From: Nocardioides seonyuensis
Lineage (GTDB): Bacteria; Actinomycetota; Actinomycetes; Propionibacteriales; Nocardioidaceae
Assembly (NCBI RefSeq): GCF_004683965.1
Contig: NZ_CP038436.1
Location: 2,170,001 to 2,234,000 of the forward strand
Length of the DNA stretch: 64,000 nucleotides
Direction of reading: 5' to 3'
Made by a program: the position numbers and the translations under genes. The notes below the pieces were generated by a model. The model ran no database searches. It saw nothing but the letters and a program-made list of their open reading frames with translations, and had not been told where the DNA came from. Below are positions 35,412 through 48,061 of this stretch, one piece after another. Each line of letters begins with the position of its first letter. Positions within the stretch are counted from its first letter, which is position 1.

Positions 35412-36622
35412 GAGTCCTTCTTCAGGTCCAGGAAGCCTGCCTCGTGCAGGGCCTCGATCACGTCGTCCAGCGCATCCTCGATGGTGCGGCCGGTGGTGTC
35501 GACCCGCACCGCCGCGTCGTCGGGCTCTTCGTAGGGTGAGGAGATGCCGGTGAACTCGGGGATCTGGCCCGCCCGCGCCTTGGCGTAGAGCCCCTTGCGG
35601 TCGCGCCGCTCGCACTCCTCCAGCGGCGTGGCCACGTGCACCAGGAAGAAGGCACCGCCCGCCGCCTCGACCATCGCGCGGACCTGCTGGCGCGTCTCGT
35701 CGAACGGCGCGATCGGCGAGCAGACCGCCACGCCCCGGTGCCGCGCGATCTCGGCCGCCACCCAGCCGATGCGCCGGATGTTGGTCTCACGATCGGCCTT
35801 GGAGAACGTCAGCCCGGCCGAGAGGTGTCGTCGTACGACGTCGCCGTCGAGGCTGGTGACCGTGCGGCCGCCCTGCTCGAGCAGCCGGTCCATCAGCGCG
35901 CGCGCCAGTGTGGACTTGCCGCTGCCGGACAGGCCGGTGAAGAACAGCACCAGGCCGACCTCGTCGGGGGCCGGGCGGTCCTCCTCGACGATGGCCGCTA
36001 TCGCCTCGTTGGTCGAGGAAGGACGAAGTCCTGTCACGAGACCTGGGGCCGCCAAGGCGTGCACCGGGTCGCCCGCCGCGTAGTTCTCCAGCACCCGCAC
36101 GCCCAGCGCGTGGTCGGCGTCGGCGTCGCCGTGGGAGGGGAGTGGCACGGCGACCACAGCGGCGTCGTCGAGCAGCTCGGCAGCGGCGAGCGTCGCCCGC
36201 ACGAGCGCGACGGGGGAGAGGTCGGCGGTGCCGGTGCCGTTGAGCGCGACCAGGACCACGCGGCCGAGGCCCCGCAGCTCGTCGAGCTCGGCATCGGAGA
36301 GCGCGTCGGTGACCGGGACGAACGTCGCGCCGGCGTGCTGCTCGCGAACCTGCGCAGGCGTGAGGTGGAGGCGTCGGAAGGGGCCGTACTGCGCGTGCGT
36401 CAGTGCCTCGACCTCACCGGTCGCGGCCGTGACCCGGGCCAGCGGGAGCCCCTCGGGGTCGACCAGCTCGACGATGTCCTCGCCCGCGGGCAGGTCGATC
36501 GTCACCGGGCTGTCTGGGGCGTTGAAGCGCGTCAGCGGGGCGTAGGCGCCCGACACGAGAAGCTCCAGGTCGTCGAGCTCCGTCGCCGAGGGGCAGTGCT
36601 GGACGGGGTGGGGCTGGGTCAC
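35408..36622 (-). CDS. cysC: APS kinase with N-terminal ATP-sulfurylase PUA-like domain
   Basis: 404 residues, ATG at 36622. Residues about 12-190 resemble the PUA-like N-domain of ATP sulfurylase (LDDLELLVSGAYAPLTRF, LTPAQVRE), but no H-x-G-H catalytic motif is visible. Residues about 225-400 are a complete APS kinase: P-loop FFTGLSGSGKSTLARAL, SLDGDVVRRHLSAGLTFSKADRETNIRRIGWVA, and PYEEP. It phosphorylates APS to PAPS. The linker (about 193-206) is encoded by a hairpin repeat. First gene of a tightly overlapping operon with the phosphatase and TauE genes. Confidence 0.9.
   Translation of the reverse strand: MTQPHPVQHCPSATELDDLELLVSGAYAPLTRFNAPDSPVTIDLPAGEDIVELVDPEGLPLARVTAATGEVEALTHAQYGPFRRLHLTPAQVREQHAGATFVPVTDALSDAELDELRGLGRVVLVALNGTGTADLSPVALVRATLAAAELLDDAAVVAVPLPSHGDADADHALGVRVLENYAAGDPVHALAAPGLVTGLRPSSTNEAIAAIVEEDRPAPDEVGLVLFFTGLSGSGKSTLARALMDRLLEQGGRTVTSLDGDVVRRHLSAGLTFSKADRETNIRRIGWVAAEIARHRGVAVCSPIAPFDETRQQVRAMVEAAGGAFFLVHVATPLEECERRDRKGLYAKARAGQIPEFTGISSPYEEPDDAAVRVDTTGRTIEDALDDVIEALHEAGFLDLKKDS
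36008..36043 (-). repeat. Hairpin repeat copy R3, inside the cysC coding region
   Basis: Core AGGACGAAGTCCT with the family flanks. On the minus strand it is translated as [13 protein letters not shown] between the PUA-like and kinase domains. The reading frame of the repeat differs from that in R1, yet both are open. Confidence 0.8.
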
Positions 36623-36662
36623 CGGGGCATCCTCTCACTCGAGCGGTCGATAACGTGCTGGC

Positions 36663-37652
36663 ATGTCCACGCACACCAGCCCGAGCTCGACCAACCCCGG
36701 CCAGCCCGTCGTCGCCGAGATCGTCCGCTCCGGGTTCGTGGAGGGGCACCACTACGGGTCGGTCGTCGCGCTCGACCCCGACGGCCGCGTCGACTGGTCC
36801 GTCGGCGACGTCACCGTGCACGTGCTGCCGCGCTCGTGCAACAAGCCGATCCAGGCGCTGGCCATGGTCGAGCTCGGCCTCGACCTGCCGCCCGACCTGC
36901 TCGCCCTCGCCTGCGCCTCCCACTCCGGCGAGCCGTTCCACATCGATGGCGTACGACGCATCCTGGCCGCCGCCGGCCTCGACGAGTCGGCGCTCCAGAC
37001 GCCGCCCGACTTCCCGCTCGACGACGCCGCGCGCGACGCCGTGCTCCTCGAGGGTGGAGCGAAGTCGCCGGTGCTGATGAACTGCTCGGGCAAGCACGCG
37101 GCGATGCTGGCGACCTGCGTGCTGCGGGAGTGGGACACCGCGACCTACCTCGCGCCGGACCACCCGCTCCAGCAGGCCATCCACGAGACCTTCGCGCGCA
37201 TGACGGGTGAGCCGGTGGCCGTCAGCGCCGTCGACGGGTGCGGAGCGCCGCTGCTGTCGACCTCGCTGGTCGGGCTCGCCCGCGCCTTCGCCGCTCTCGC
37301 CACCGCCACCGACGGCCCGGCCCACCGGATCGCCGAGGCCATCCGGGAGCATCCGCAGATGGTCAGCGGCACCACCCGCGACGAGCGGCGCCTGCTGGGC
37401 GCCGTACCCCGCCTGATCGGCAAGGCGGGCGCCGAGTCGTGCTACGTCGTGGCGCTGCCCGACGGACGTGCCTGGGCGCTCAAGACCGACGACGGTGCGA
37501 CCCGGGTGCGGCCGGTGCTGATGGCCCAGGCGCTGCGCCGCTCCGGGCTGCTCGAGGAGGAGGGCGTCAACGCCGAGACGGTCAACGAGACGGGTCGACA
37601 CGTGCTCCTCGGCGGAGGGTCTCCGGTGGGGGAGATCCGGGCCGTCATCTGA
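36663..37652 (+). CDS. Asparaginase II family protein
   Basis: 329 residues, ATG at 36663, divergent from cysC. VAEIVRSGFVEGHHYGSVVALDPDGRV, FARMTGEPVAVSAVDGCGAPLLSTSLVGLARAFA and MVSGTTRDERRL match the bacterial L-asparaginase II (PF06089) family, distinct from the classical AnsA/AnsB fold. A GATAAC hexamer ends 8 nt before the ATG and no Shine-Dalgarno is seen. A metabolic gene with no clear link to its neighbours. Confidence 0.9.
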   Translation: MSTHTSPSSTNPGQPVVAEIVRSGFVEGHHYGSVVALDPDGRVDWSVGDVTVHVLPRSCNKPIQALAMVELGLDLPPDLLALACASHSGEPFHIDGVRRILAAAGLDESALQTPPDFPLDDAARDAVLLEGGAKSPVLMNCSGKHAAMLATCVLREWDTATYLAPDHPLQQAIHETFARMTGEPVAVSAVDGCGAPLLSTSLVGLARAFAALATATDGPAHRIAEAIREHPQMVSGTTRDERRLLGAVPRLIGKAGAESCYVVALPDGRAWALKTDDGATRVRPVLMAQALRRSGLLEEEGVNAETVNETGRHVLLGGGSPVGEIRAVI

Positions 37653-37734
37653 CCGTCGCACCTGTCTTGTTAGCGCAAGATGTCCGGTGCCACAAGCGTT
37701 GTGGGCACCATCACGCTCGCTGAGTTTGCATTCT

Positions 37735-37750
37735 GCTAACAAGTGTTAGC
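37735..37750. promoter_or_regulatory. Perfect palindromic operator upstream of the hbhA-cluster regulator
   Basis: GCTAACA-AG-TGTTAGC is a perfect 16-bp palindrome 12 nt before the regulator ATG; a further half-site TGTTAGC lies at 37669-37675. It falls between a TTGCAT-like -35 and a possible CACTAT -10, so occupation would block the promoter. Self-regulation by the XRE protein is the likely use. Confidence 0.6.
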
Positions 37751-37761
37751 ACTATGGAGGC

Positions 37762-38154
37762 ATGGCCAACGGCAAGCTGAGCAACTCGCTGGGCAACTCC
37801 TTGGGCAACTCCCTGGGCACCCTGGGTGACTACCTCAAGGAGCAGCGACTCGCCTCGCGGCTCTCCCTCCGTCAGCTCGCCGATCAGGTGGGGGTGAGCA
37901 ACCCCTACCTGAGCCAGATCGAGCGCGGCCTGCGCAGGCCGTCCGCCGAGGTGCTCCAGCAGCTCGCCAAGGCTCTGCGCATCTCCGCCGAGCAGCTCTA
38001 CGTGCGGGCCGGGATCGTCCGCCCCGACGCCGATGCCGCCAGCTCCGTCGAGCTCGCGATCCTCGCTGACAGCGGGCTCACCGAGCGGCAGAAGCAGTCG
38101 CTGCTCGACGTCTACAGCTCGTTCATGGCGCTCAACGCCACCACTCAGGACTGA
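37762..38154 (+). CDS. XRE-family regulator upstream of hbhA
   Basis: 130 residues, ATG at 37762 with ATGGAGG upstream. The N-terminus has a short repeat (SNSLGNSLGNSLG), then a compact XRE domain at about 22-80 (LKEQRLASRLSLRQLADQVGVSNPYLSQIERGLRRPS). The C-terminal helix (SSVELAILADSGLTERQKQSLLDVY) is typical of the regulator preceding hbhA in mycobacteria (Rv0474 type). It probably controls itself and the downstream gene through the GCTAACA palindrome. Confidence 0.88.
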   Translation: MANGKLSNSLGNSLGNSLGTLGDYLKEQRLASRLSLRQLADQVGVSNPYLSQIERGLRRPSAEVLQQLAKALRISAEQLYVRAGIVRPDADAASSVELAILADSGLTERQKQSLLDVYSSFMALNATTQD

Positions 38155-38213
38155 TCACACAGCACTGGCCGCGCCGGATCCTCCGGGCGGAAACCCACGA
38201 GAAGGAGTACGAC

Positions 38214-38858
38214 ATGGCCACCACCAAGTTCGACCTCAAGACCGAAGCCATCAAGCCCGTCTTCGCCTACGTCGGTGTCACCGACCTGGCCGTCGAGAAG
38301 GTCCGCGTCGCCGTCGCCGACGTCTCCAAGCGCGTCGCCGTCGTCCAGAAGACCGACGCCAAGAAGATCCGCGCCGCCATCGAGACCCGCGTCAACGAGC
38401 TCCAGGGCGAGGCGCTGACCTACCCCGCGAAGGTGCAGTCGCTCGTCGACGGCAACGTCACCGCCGCCACCGCCGCCTACAGCGACCTGATCAAGCGTGG
38501 CGAGTCGCTCGTCGGCCGCATCCGCCGCCAGCAGTCGACCAAGGCCACCGCCAAGGCAGCCGACACCACCGTCGCCAAGGCGAAGACCACTGTGACCCAG
38601 GCCAAGGAGGCCGCTGAGGCAAGCGTCGACGCCGCCGACCGCACCGCCGCCACCAAGGTCGCCCCGCAGGCCAAGAGCAAGCCCGCCGCTCGCAAGGCCA
38701 GCGCCAAGAAGGCTGCGGCCACCACCGCGCGCAAGAAGGCCACCAAGAAGACCGCCACCGCGCAGAGCAGCGCCAAGGCCACCGCCACGGCTGCGAAGAG
38801 CACCGCGACCAACGCCGTCCAGGCCGTCGCCGACGCCGCCGAGAAGGTCGGCGACTGA
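38214..38858 (+). CDS. hbhA: Heparin-binding-haemagglutinin-like Lys/Ala-rich protein
   Basis: 214 residues, ATG at 38214 after GAGAAGGAG. The N-terminal half (about 1-100) is a coiled-coil helix (VRVAVADVSKRVAVVQKTDAKKIRAAIETRVNELQG). The C-terminal half is a Lys-Ala-Thr-rich tail (KPAARKASAKKAAATTARKKATKK), as in mycobacterial HBHA, which binds sulfated glycans at the cell surface and is linked to lipid inclusions. Gene order regulator-hbhA-DUF2516 matches the mycobacterial Rv0474-0476 arrangement. Histone-like DNA binding through the tail is an alternative. Confidence 0.85.
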   Translation: MATTKFDLKTEAIKPVFAYVGVTDLAVEKVRVAVADVSKRVAVVQKTDAKKIRAAIETRVNELQGEALTYPAKVQSLVDGNVTAATAAYSDLIKRGESLVGRIRRQQSTKATAKAADTTVAKAKTTVTQAKEAAEASVDAADRTAATKVAPQAKSKPAARKASAKKAAATTARKKATKKTATAQSSAKATATAAKSTATNAVQAVADAAEKVGD

Positions 38859-38866
38859 CCTTCTCT

Positions 38867-38903
38867 GGTTTCGAGACAGGACTTCGTCCTTCCTCAACCA
38901 GCG
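38867..38903. repeat. Hairpin repeat copy R4
   Basis: GGTTTCGAGAC flank, hairpin AGGAC-TTC-GTCCT, then TCCTCAACCAGCG. Lies between hbhA and the terminator-like hairpin at 38938. Confidence 0.8.
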
Positions 38904-38908
38904 AGGGG

Positions 38909-38930
38909 TAGGGCCCTTCCTCAACCACCG
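38909..38930. repeat. Partial hairpin repeat R4b
   Basis: Palindrome AGGGCCCT followed by TCCTCAACCACCG, a divergent right half of the same repeat family directly after R4. Confidence 0.5.
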
Positions 38931-38937
38931 ATCGCCT

Positions 38938-38972
38938 GAGAACCCCCCGCCGTGTGAGGGCGGGGGGTTCTC
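38938..38972 (+). terminator. Strong terminator-like hairpin
   Basis: Perfect 13-bp stem GAGAACCCCCCGC / GCGGGGGGTTCTC with a 9-nt loop. There is no T tail on either strand. It separates hbhA from the DUF2516 gene, which appears to have its own promoter. Confidence 0.65.
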
Positions 38973-38983
38973 TGCGTCCCGGC

Positions 38984-38989
38984 TACGCT
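38984..38989 (+). promoter_or_regulatory. Putative -10 of a leaderless promoter for the DUF2516 gene
   Basis: TACGCT (TANNNT) ends 6 nt before the GTG at 38996; no ribosome site is present. Confidence 0.4.
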
Positions 38990-38995
38990 GACCGG

Positions 38996-39289
38996 GTGAA
39001 CGTCTTCGAGGTGCAGAGCTGGGTCATGCTGGTGATCCTGCTCGCGGTGCTGGCCATCAAGGGCTTCGCCTTCGTCAACGCGCTGCTGTGGTCCGGCGAG
39101 GCCTACGAGGCAGCCGGCAAGCTCACCAAGCCCGCCTGGTGTGCCATCACCGGGCTTGGCTTCGTCACCGCGCTCATCCCGATCGGCCTGCTCGGCGGCC
39201 TGCTGGGGATCATCTTTCTCGTCGCAGCCCTGGTCTACCTGGCAGACGTCCGCCCGGCGCTGCGCGAGGTCACCTCGCACCGACGCTGA
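38996..39289 (+). CDS. DUF2516-family membrane protein
   Basis: 97 residues from the GTG at 38996. Two membrane segments: VQSWVMLVILLAVLAIKGFAFVNALLW (about 6-32) and VTALIPIGLLGGLLGIIFLVAALVYLADVRP (about 56-86). It corresponds in position and type to Rv0476 downstream of hbhA. Function unknown. Its 3' end lies 3 nt from the stop of the convergent tyrosine autokinase. Confidence 0.85.
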   Translation: MNVFEVQSWVMLVILLAVLAIKGFAFVNALLWSGEAYEAAGKLTKPAWCAITGLGFVTALIPIGLLGGLLGIIFLVAALVYLADVRPALREVTSHRR

Positions 39290-39292
39290 AGC

Positions 39293-40687
39293 TCAGGCGT
39301 GCTTGCCCTTCGAGGGTGACTTGTCCGTGTCCTCGCGGGGCGCGTAGCCGTAGCCGTAGCCATAGCCGTAGGCAGAGCCGGACTTCTTGGCCGGCGTCAT
39401 GTTCATGACGATGCCCAGCGTCTTGGAGCCGACGGAGGTCAAGCGCTCGATCGCGTGGGTGAGCTGGTCGCGCGTCGTGCGCCCGTGTCGTACGACGACC
39501 ACGGCACCGTCGGCGCGCGTCGCGAGGAGGGCGGCGTCGGTGACGGGGAGCAGCGGCGGCGCGTCGAGGACGACCATGTCGTAGCTCGCACGCAGGTCGA
39601 TCAGGAGCTTCTCCATGGCGTGGGACTGGAGCAGCTCGGACGGGTTGGGCGGGATCGGCCCGCAGGCGAGCACGTCGAGGGAGGTGTCGGCGTAGGTCTG
39701 CATGGCGTCGGGCACCGAGATCTTGCCGATCAGCACGGTGGTCGTGCCGACGGCGCCGTCGAGCCCGAGACGGTCGGCGATCAGGGGGCGTCGCAGGTCG
39801 CACTCGATCAGCGCCACGCGGTGACCGGCCTGGGTGAGGGTGAGCGCGAGGTTGACCGCAGTCGTCGACTTGCCCTCGCCCGGCAGCGAGCTGGTGACCA
39901 CGAAGACCTTCTGGTCGTGGTCGACCTCGATGTACTGCATGTTGGTGCGCAGCACCCGGAACGCCTCGGCCCACGGCGTCGCGGTCGCGAGCACCTCCGA
40001 CGGAGGACGCTTGGCATCGGGGTCGCTGAAGATGTTGCCCAGGATGGGCGCTTCGGTGATGGCGGCGACGTCCTCGCTGCCCGTCACCGATGTGTCGAGC
40101 AGCTCGCGGGCGACCGCAAGGCCCATGCCGAGCAGCAGCCCCAGCACCCCGGCGAGCGCGAGGTTGCGCACCGGGTTGGGGGAGACCGGGGTCTCGGAGA
40201 CCTCGGCGTCGTCGACCAGCGTGGCCTTGATGACCGCGTCGTTCTTGCCGTTGGGGGTCTCCAGCTCCTCGACCAGGTCGGCGAGCTCAGAGGCGTAGAC
40301 CTGCGCGATGTCGCGCGCCTGCTCGGGGTCGGGGTCGGTGGCCGAGATCTCCAGGATCACCGTCTCGGGCACGACCGTCGCCTCCACCTGCTCGCGCAGC
40401 TCAGCCGGGTCGACCGGTCCCTCGAGGGACTCGGCGACACGCTCGGCGAGCTGGCGGCTGGTGACCAGGTCGGCGTACGACGTCACCCGCTGGGTGGCGA
40501 AGAGGTTGCCGGTGTAGGCGCTCGACTCGTCGGACTGGCTCGTGGAGATGAACAGCCGAGTGGTCGAGGAGTACTGCGGCGTGGCCGCCCAGGTGAACGC
40601 TGCAGCAGCGGCCAGTGCGAGCAGGATGCACGCGACCAGCCACAGCCAACGACGACGCAACGCGCCCCAGTAGGCACTCAGCTCCAC
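39293..40687 (-). CDS. Polysaccharide co-polymerase / tyrosine autokinase (Wzz-CpsD type), copy 2
   Basis: 464 residues, GTG at 40687 with GGAAAGGG upstream. Helix at about 12-33, Wzz loop to about 175, second helix at about 180, then Walker A LPGEGKSTTAV (about 270), Walker A' IECDLRRP and Walker B VVLDAPPLLPVTDA. The C-terminal tail is a Gly-Tyr repeat (AYGYGYGYGYAP), a different phosphoacceptor cluster from copy 1. It opens the second polysaccharide block and is convergent with the DUF2516 gene. Confidence 0.9.
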   Translation of the reverse strand: MELSAYWGALRRRWLWLVACILLALAAAAAFTWAATPQYSSTTRLFISTSQSDESSAYTGNLFATQRVTSYADLVTSRQLAERVAESLEGPVDPAELREQVEATVVPETVILEISATDPDPEQARDIAQVYASELADLVEELETPNGKNDAVIKATLVDDAEVSETPVSPNPVRNLALAGVLGLLLGMGLAVARELLDTSVTGSEDVAAITEAPILGNIFSDPDAKRPPSEVLATATPWAEAFRVLRTNMQYIEVDHDQKVFVVTSSLPGEGKSTTAVNLALTLTQAGHRVALIECDLRRPLIADRLGLDGAVGTTTVLIGKISVPDAMQTYADTSLDVLACGPIPPNPSELLQSHAMEKLLIDLRASYDMVVLDAPPLLPVTDAALLATRADGAVVVVRHGRTTRDQLTHAIERLTSVGSKTLGIVMNMTPAKKSGSAYGYGYGYGYAPREDTDKSPSKGKHA

Positions 40688-40704
40688 GTAACGACCCTTT
40701 CCGA

Positions 40705-40714
40705 GATCTAGACC
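40705..40714 (-). promoter_or_regulatory. Second copy of the shared 10-bp motif
   Basis: GGTCTAGATC on the gene strand, identical to 5702-5711, here 18 nt before the GTG of the second tyrosine autokinase. Confidence 0.3.
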
Positions 40715-40747
40715 AGTTGCTCGACTCTAACCCGGGTCGTCCGATTT

Positions 40748-45092
<4,345 letters not shown>

Positions 45093-45120
45093 GCGGAGGA
45101 TCCTCTCAAACCCGTGGCAA

Positions 45121-45126
45121 TAGGGT
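45121..45126 (+). promoter_or_regulatory. Putative -10 of a leaderless rmlA promoter
   Basis: TAGGGT ends 7 nt before the rmlA ATG; no Shine-Dalgarno is seen. Divergent from the DUF4012 gene. Confidence 0.45.
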
Positions 45127-45133
45127 GGCATCC

Positions 45134-46000
45134 ATGCGCGGAATCATTCTCGCCGGCGGAACCGGTTCACGGCTGCACCCGATCACGCAGGGGATCAGCA
45201 AGCAGCTGGTGCCGGTCTACGACAAGCCGATGATCTACTACCCGCTCTCCACGCTGATGCTCGCCGGGATCCGCGACGTCCTGATCATCACCACCCCCCA
45301 CGAGGCCGAGGCGTTCCACCGGCTGCTGGGCGACGGGTCGCAGTTCGGCATCTCCATCACCTTCGCGGTGCAGCCCAGCCCCGACGGGCTCGCGCAGGCC
45401 TTCATCATCGGCGCCGACCACATCGGCAGCGAGCGCTCGGCGCTCGTGCTGGGCGACAACATCTTCTACGGCACCGGGCTCGGCCACACGCTGCTGCGCT
45501 TCGACGAGCTCGACGGCGCCGCTGTGTTCGGCTACCACGTCGCCGACCCGACGGCCTACGGCGTCGTGGAGTTCGACGACTCCGGACGCGCGGTCTCGCT
45601 CGAGGAGAAGCCCGCCGAGCCCAAGTCGTCGTACGCCGTCCCCGGCCTCTACTTCTACGACAACGACGTCATCCAGTACGCCGCCGAGCTCGAGCCGTCC
45701 GCGCGCGGCGAGCTCGAGATCACCGACCTCAACCGGCGCTACCTCGAGCAGGGGCGCCTCCAGGTCGAGGTGCTGCCCCGCGGCACGGCGTGGCTCGACA
45801 CCGGCACCTTCGACTCCCTCAACGACGCCTCCAACTTCGTGCGCACCATCGAGGGCCGCCAGGGCTTCAAGGTCGGCGCCCCCGAGGAGGTCGCCTGGCG
45901 GATGGGCTTCCTCACCGACGACGAGCTGGCCGAGCGGGCCGAGCCGCTGCGCAAGAGCGGCTACGGCGAGTACCTCCTCGGCCTGCTCAACGACCACTGA
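45134..46000 (+). CDS. rmlA: Glucose-1-phosphate thymidylyltransferase
   Basis: 288 residues, ATG at 45134. [55 protein letters not shown] is the signature pyrophosphorylase N-terminus; [31 protein letters not shown] and [11 protein letters not shown] complete it. It makes dTDP-glucose for RmlB. Divergent from the DUF4012 gene and 96 nt upstream of galE. Confidence 0.97.
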   Translation: MRGIILAGGTGSRLHPITQGISKQLVPVYDKPMIYYPLSTLMLAGIRDVLIITTPHEAEAFHRLLGDGSQFGISITFAVQPSPDGLAQAFIIGADHIGSERSALVLGDNIFYGTGLGHTLLRFDELDGAAVFGYHVADPTAYGVVEFDDSGRAVSLEEKPAEPKSSYAVPGLYFYDNDVIQYAAELEPSARGELEITDLNRRYLEQGRLQVEVLPRGTAWLDTGTFDSLNDASNFVRTIEGRQGFKVGAPEEVAWRMGFLTDDELAERAEPLRKSGYGEYLLGLLNDH

Positions 46001-46006
46001 GTCCCC

Positions 46007-46036
46007 GCTGGTCGAGGAGGGACGAAGTCCCGTCAC
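46007..46036. repeat. Hairpin repeat copy R6
   Basis: GCTGGTCGAGGAGGGACGAAGTCCCGTCAC type unit, first of two tandem copies between rmlA and galE. Perfect GGGAC-GAA-GTCCC hairpin. Confidence 0.8.
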
Positions 46037-46040
46037 CCCC

Positions 46041-46077
46041 GCTGGTCGAGGAGGGACGAAGTCCCGTCACGAGACCC
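46041..46077. repeat. Hairpin repeat copy R7
   Basis: Second tandem copy with the full right flank (GTCACGAGACC). R6 and R7 are 34 bp apart start to start and identical over about 30 bp. Confidence 0.8.
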
Positions 46078-46082
46078 GTCGG

Positions 46083-46088
46083 TAGTCT
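46083..46088 (+). promoter_or_regulatory. Putative -10 of a leaderless galE promoter
   Basis: TAGTCT ends 7 nt before the galE ATG, with no ribosome site. It lies directly after repeat R7. Confidence 0.4.
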
Positions 46089-46095
46089 GACCGCC

Positions 46096-47108
<1,013 letters not shown>

Positions 47109-47109
<1 letters not shown>

Positions 47110-47912
47110 TGATCCGCCGGATGGTGCTCGTCCGCCGGCTCCTGGTCGGCGTCCTCCTCGTCCCCGCCCTCTCAGCGGGGTCATCTGAGTACGTGGTGGA
47201 CGTGGATCCGGCCGCTGGGCGTTCACCCCGTCCCCAGATGTCCGGGGCACTGGCCGGGCGCACCGTGGTCATCGACCCCGGCCACCAGCTGGGCAACCAC
47301 AACTTCCCCCGCGAGATCAACCGCCTCGTCCCGGCCGGCGGGTTCGTCAAGCCCTGCAACACCACGGGTACGGCGACCGACGGTGGATTCCCGGAGGCGA
47401 CGTTCGTCTGGCGCGTGGTCGTGCGCGTGCGTGACCGGCTGGAGGCGCTCGGCGCCCGCGTGGCCATGACCCGGACGTCCAACCGGCAGGACCGCTGGGG
47501 TCCGTGCGTCGACGCGCGCGGCCGTGCCGGCAACCGCGTCGATGCCGACCTCAAGGTCTCGATCCACGCCGACGGCTCCTACACCGCTGGGGCCCGGGGT
47601 TTCCACGTGATCATGCCCGCGGACCGGCGGCCGTGGACCCACGACATCGCCCGGCCGTCACGCCGGCTGGCGCACGACCTTCACCGCGGGCTCCAGAGGT
47701 CGGGCTTCGAGCCGGCCAACTACATCGCCGGCGGCGATGGCATCGACGTCCGCTCCGACCTGGGCACCCTCAACCTCTCCGACGTCCCGACCGTGATGGT
47801 CGAGCTAGGCAACATGCGCAACCCCGCGGAGGCCCGCCGGATGACGTCGGCCCGCGGCCAGGCGTCGTACTCGCAGGGGCTGGTCGCCGGGATCCGGCGG
47901 TTCCTGCGCTGA
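47109..47912 (+). CDS. Exported N-acetylmuramoyl-L-alanine amidase (amidase_3)
   Basis: 267 residues, ATG at 47109 coupled to galE. A signal peptide lies at about 1-24 (LVRRLLVGVLLVPALSAGSS). The amidase_3 zinc-site pattern is present: VVIDPGHQ (first His, about 58), a Glu in FPEATFVWRV (about 100), SIHADG (second His, about 158), and the catalytic Glu in VMVELGNMRN (about 239). It cleaves peptidoglycan stem peptides from MurNAc and may help remodel the wall for polymer attachment or export. Confidence 0.9.
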
Positions 47913-47926
47913 GGCGGCCTCGTCGT

Positions 47927-48000
47927 ACTCCAGCAGGCAGTCGGGCAGGCAGACCCACGAGACGAGCGTGTCGCGCTGGCCGGGCCTCACGAACTGCCTG
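47927..48000. repeat. Repeat C with inverted ends, left flank of the intact AbiEi/DUF559 gene
   Basis: 74 nt from ACTCCAGCAGGCAGT to GAACTGCCTG. Its ends are inverted copies of each other (CAGGCAGT / ACTGCCTG). The same 15-mer and the same 10-mer bound a 74-nt segment on the gene's right side. Confidence 0.6.
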
Positions 48001-48061
48001 CGGTGATCGTGCCTGTGGACAAGCGGATGCGAGCTCTGCGGACTCCCGGCACGCTTCGTGC

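Noticed and set aside
38653..38800. Lys-Ala repeats of the hbhA product as a histone H1-like nucleoid protein
   Set aside because: The N-terminal coiled coil and the regulator/DUF2516 neighbours favour HBHA; the histone-like option is kept only as an alternative.
46007..46077. Two tandem 34-bp repeats that might start a CRISPR array
   Set aside because: Only two units, no unique spacers, no cas genes, and the same unit is dispersed singly elsewhere. It is the interspersed hairpin family.
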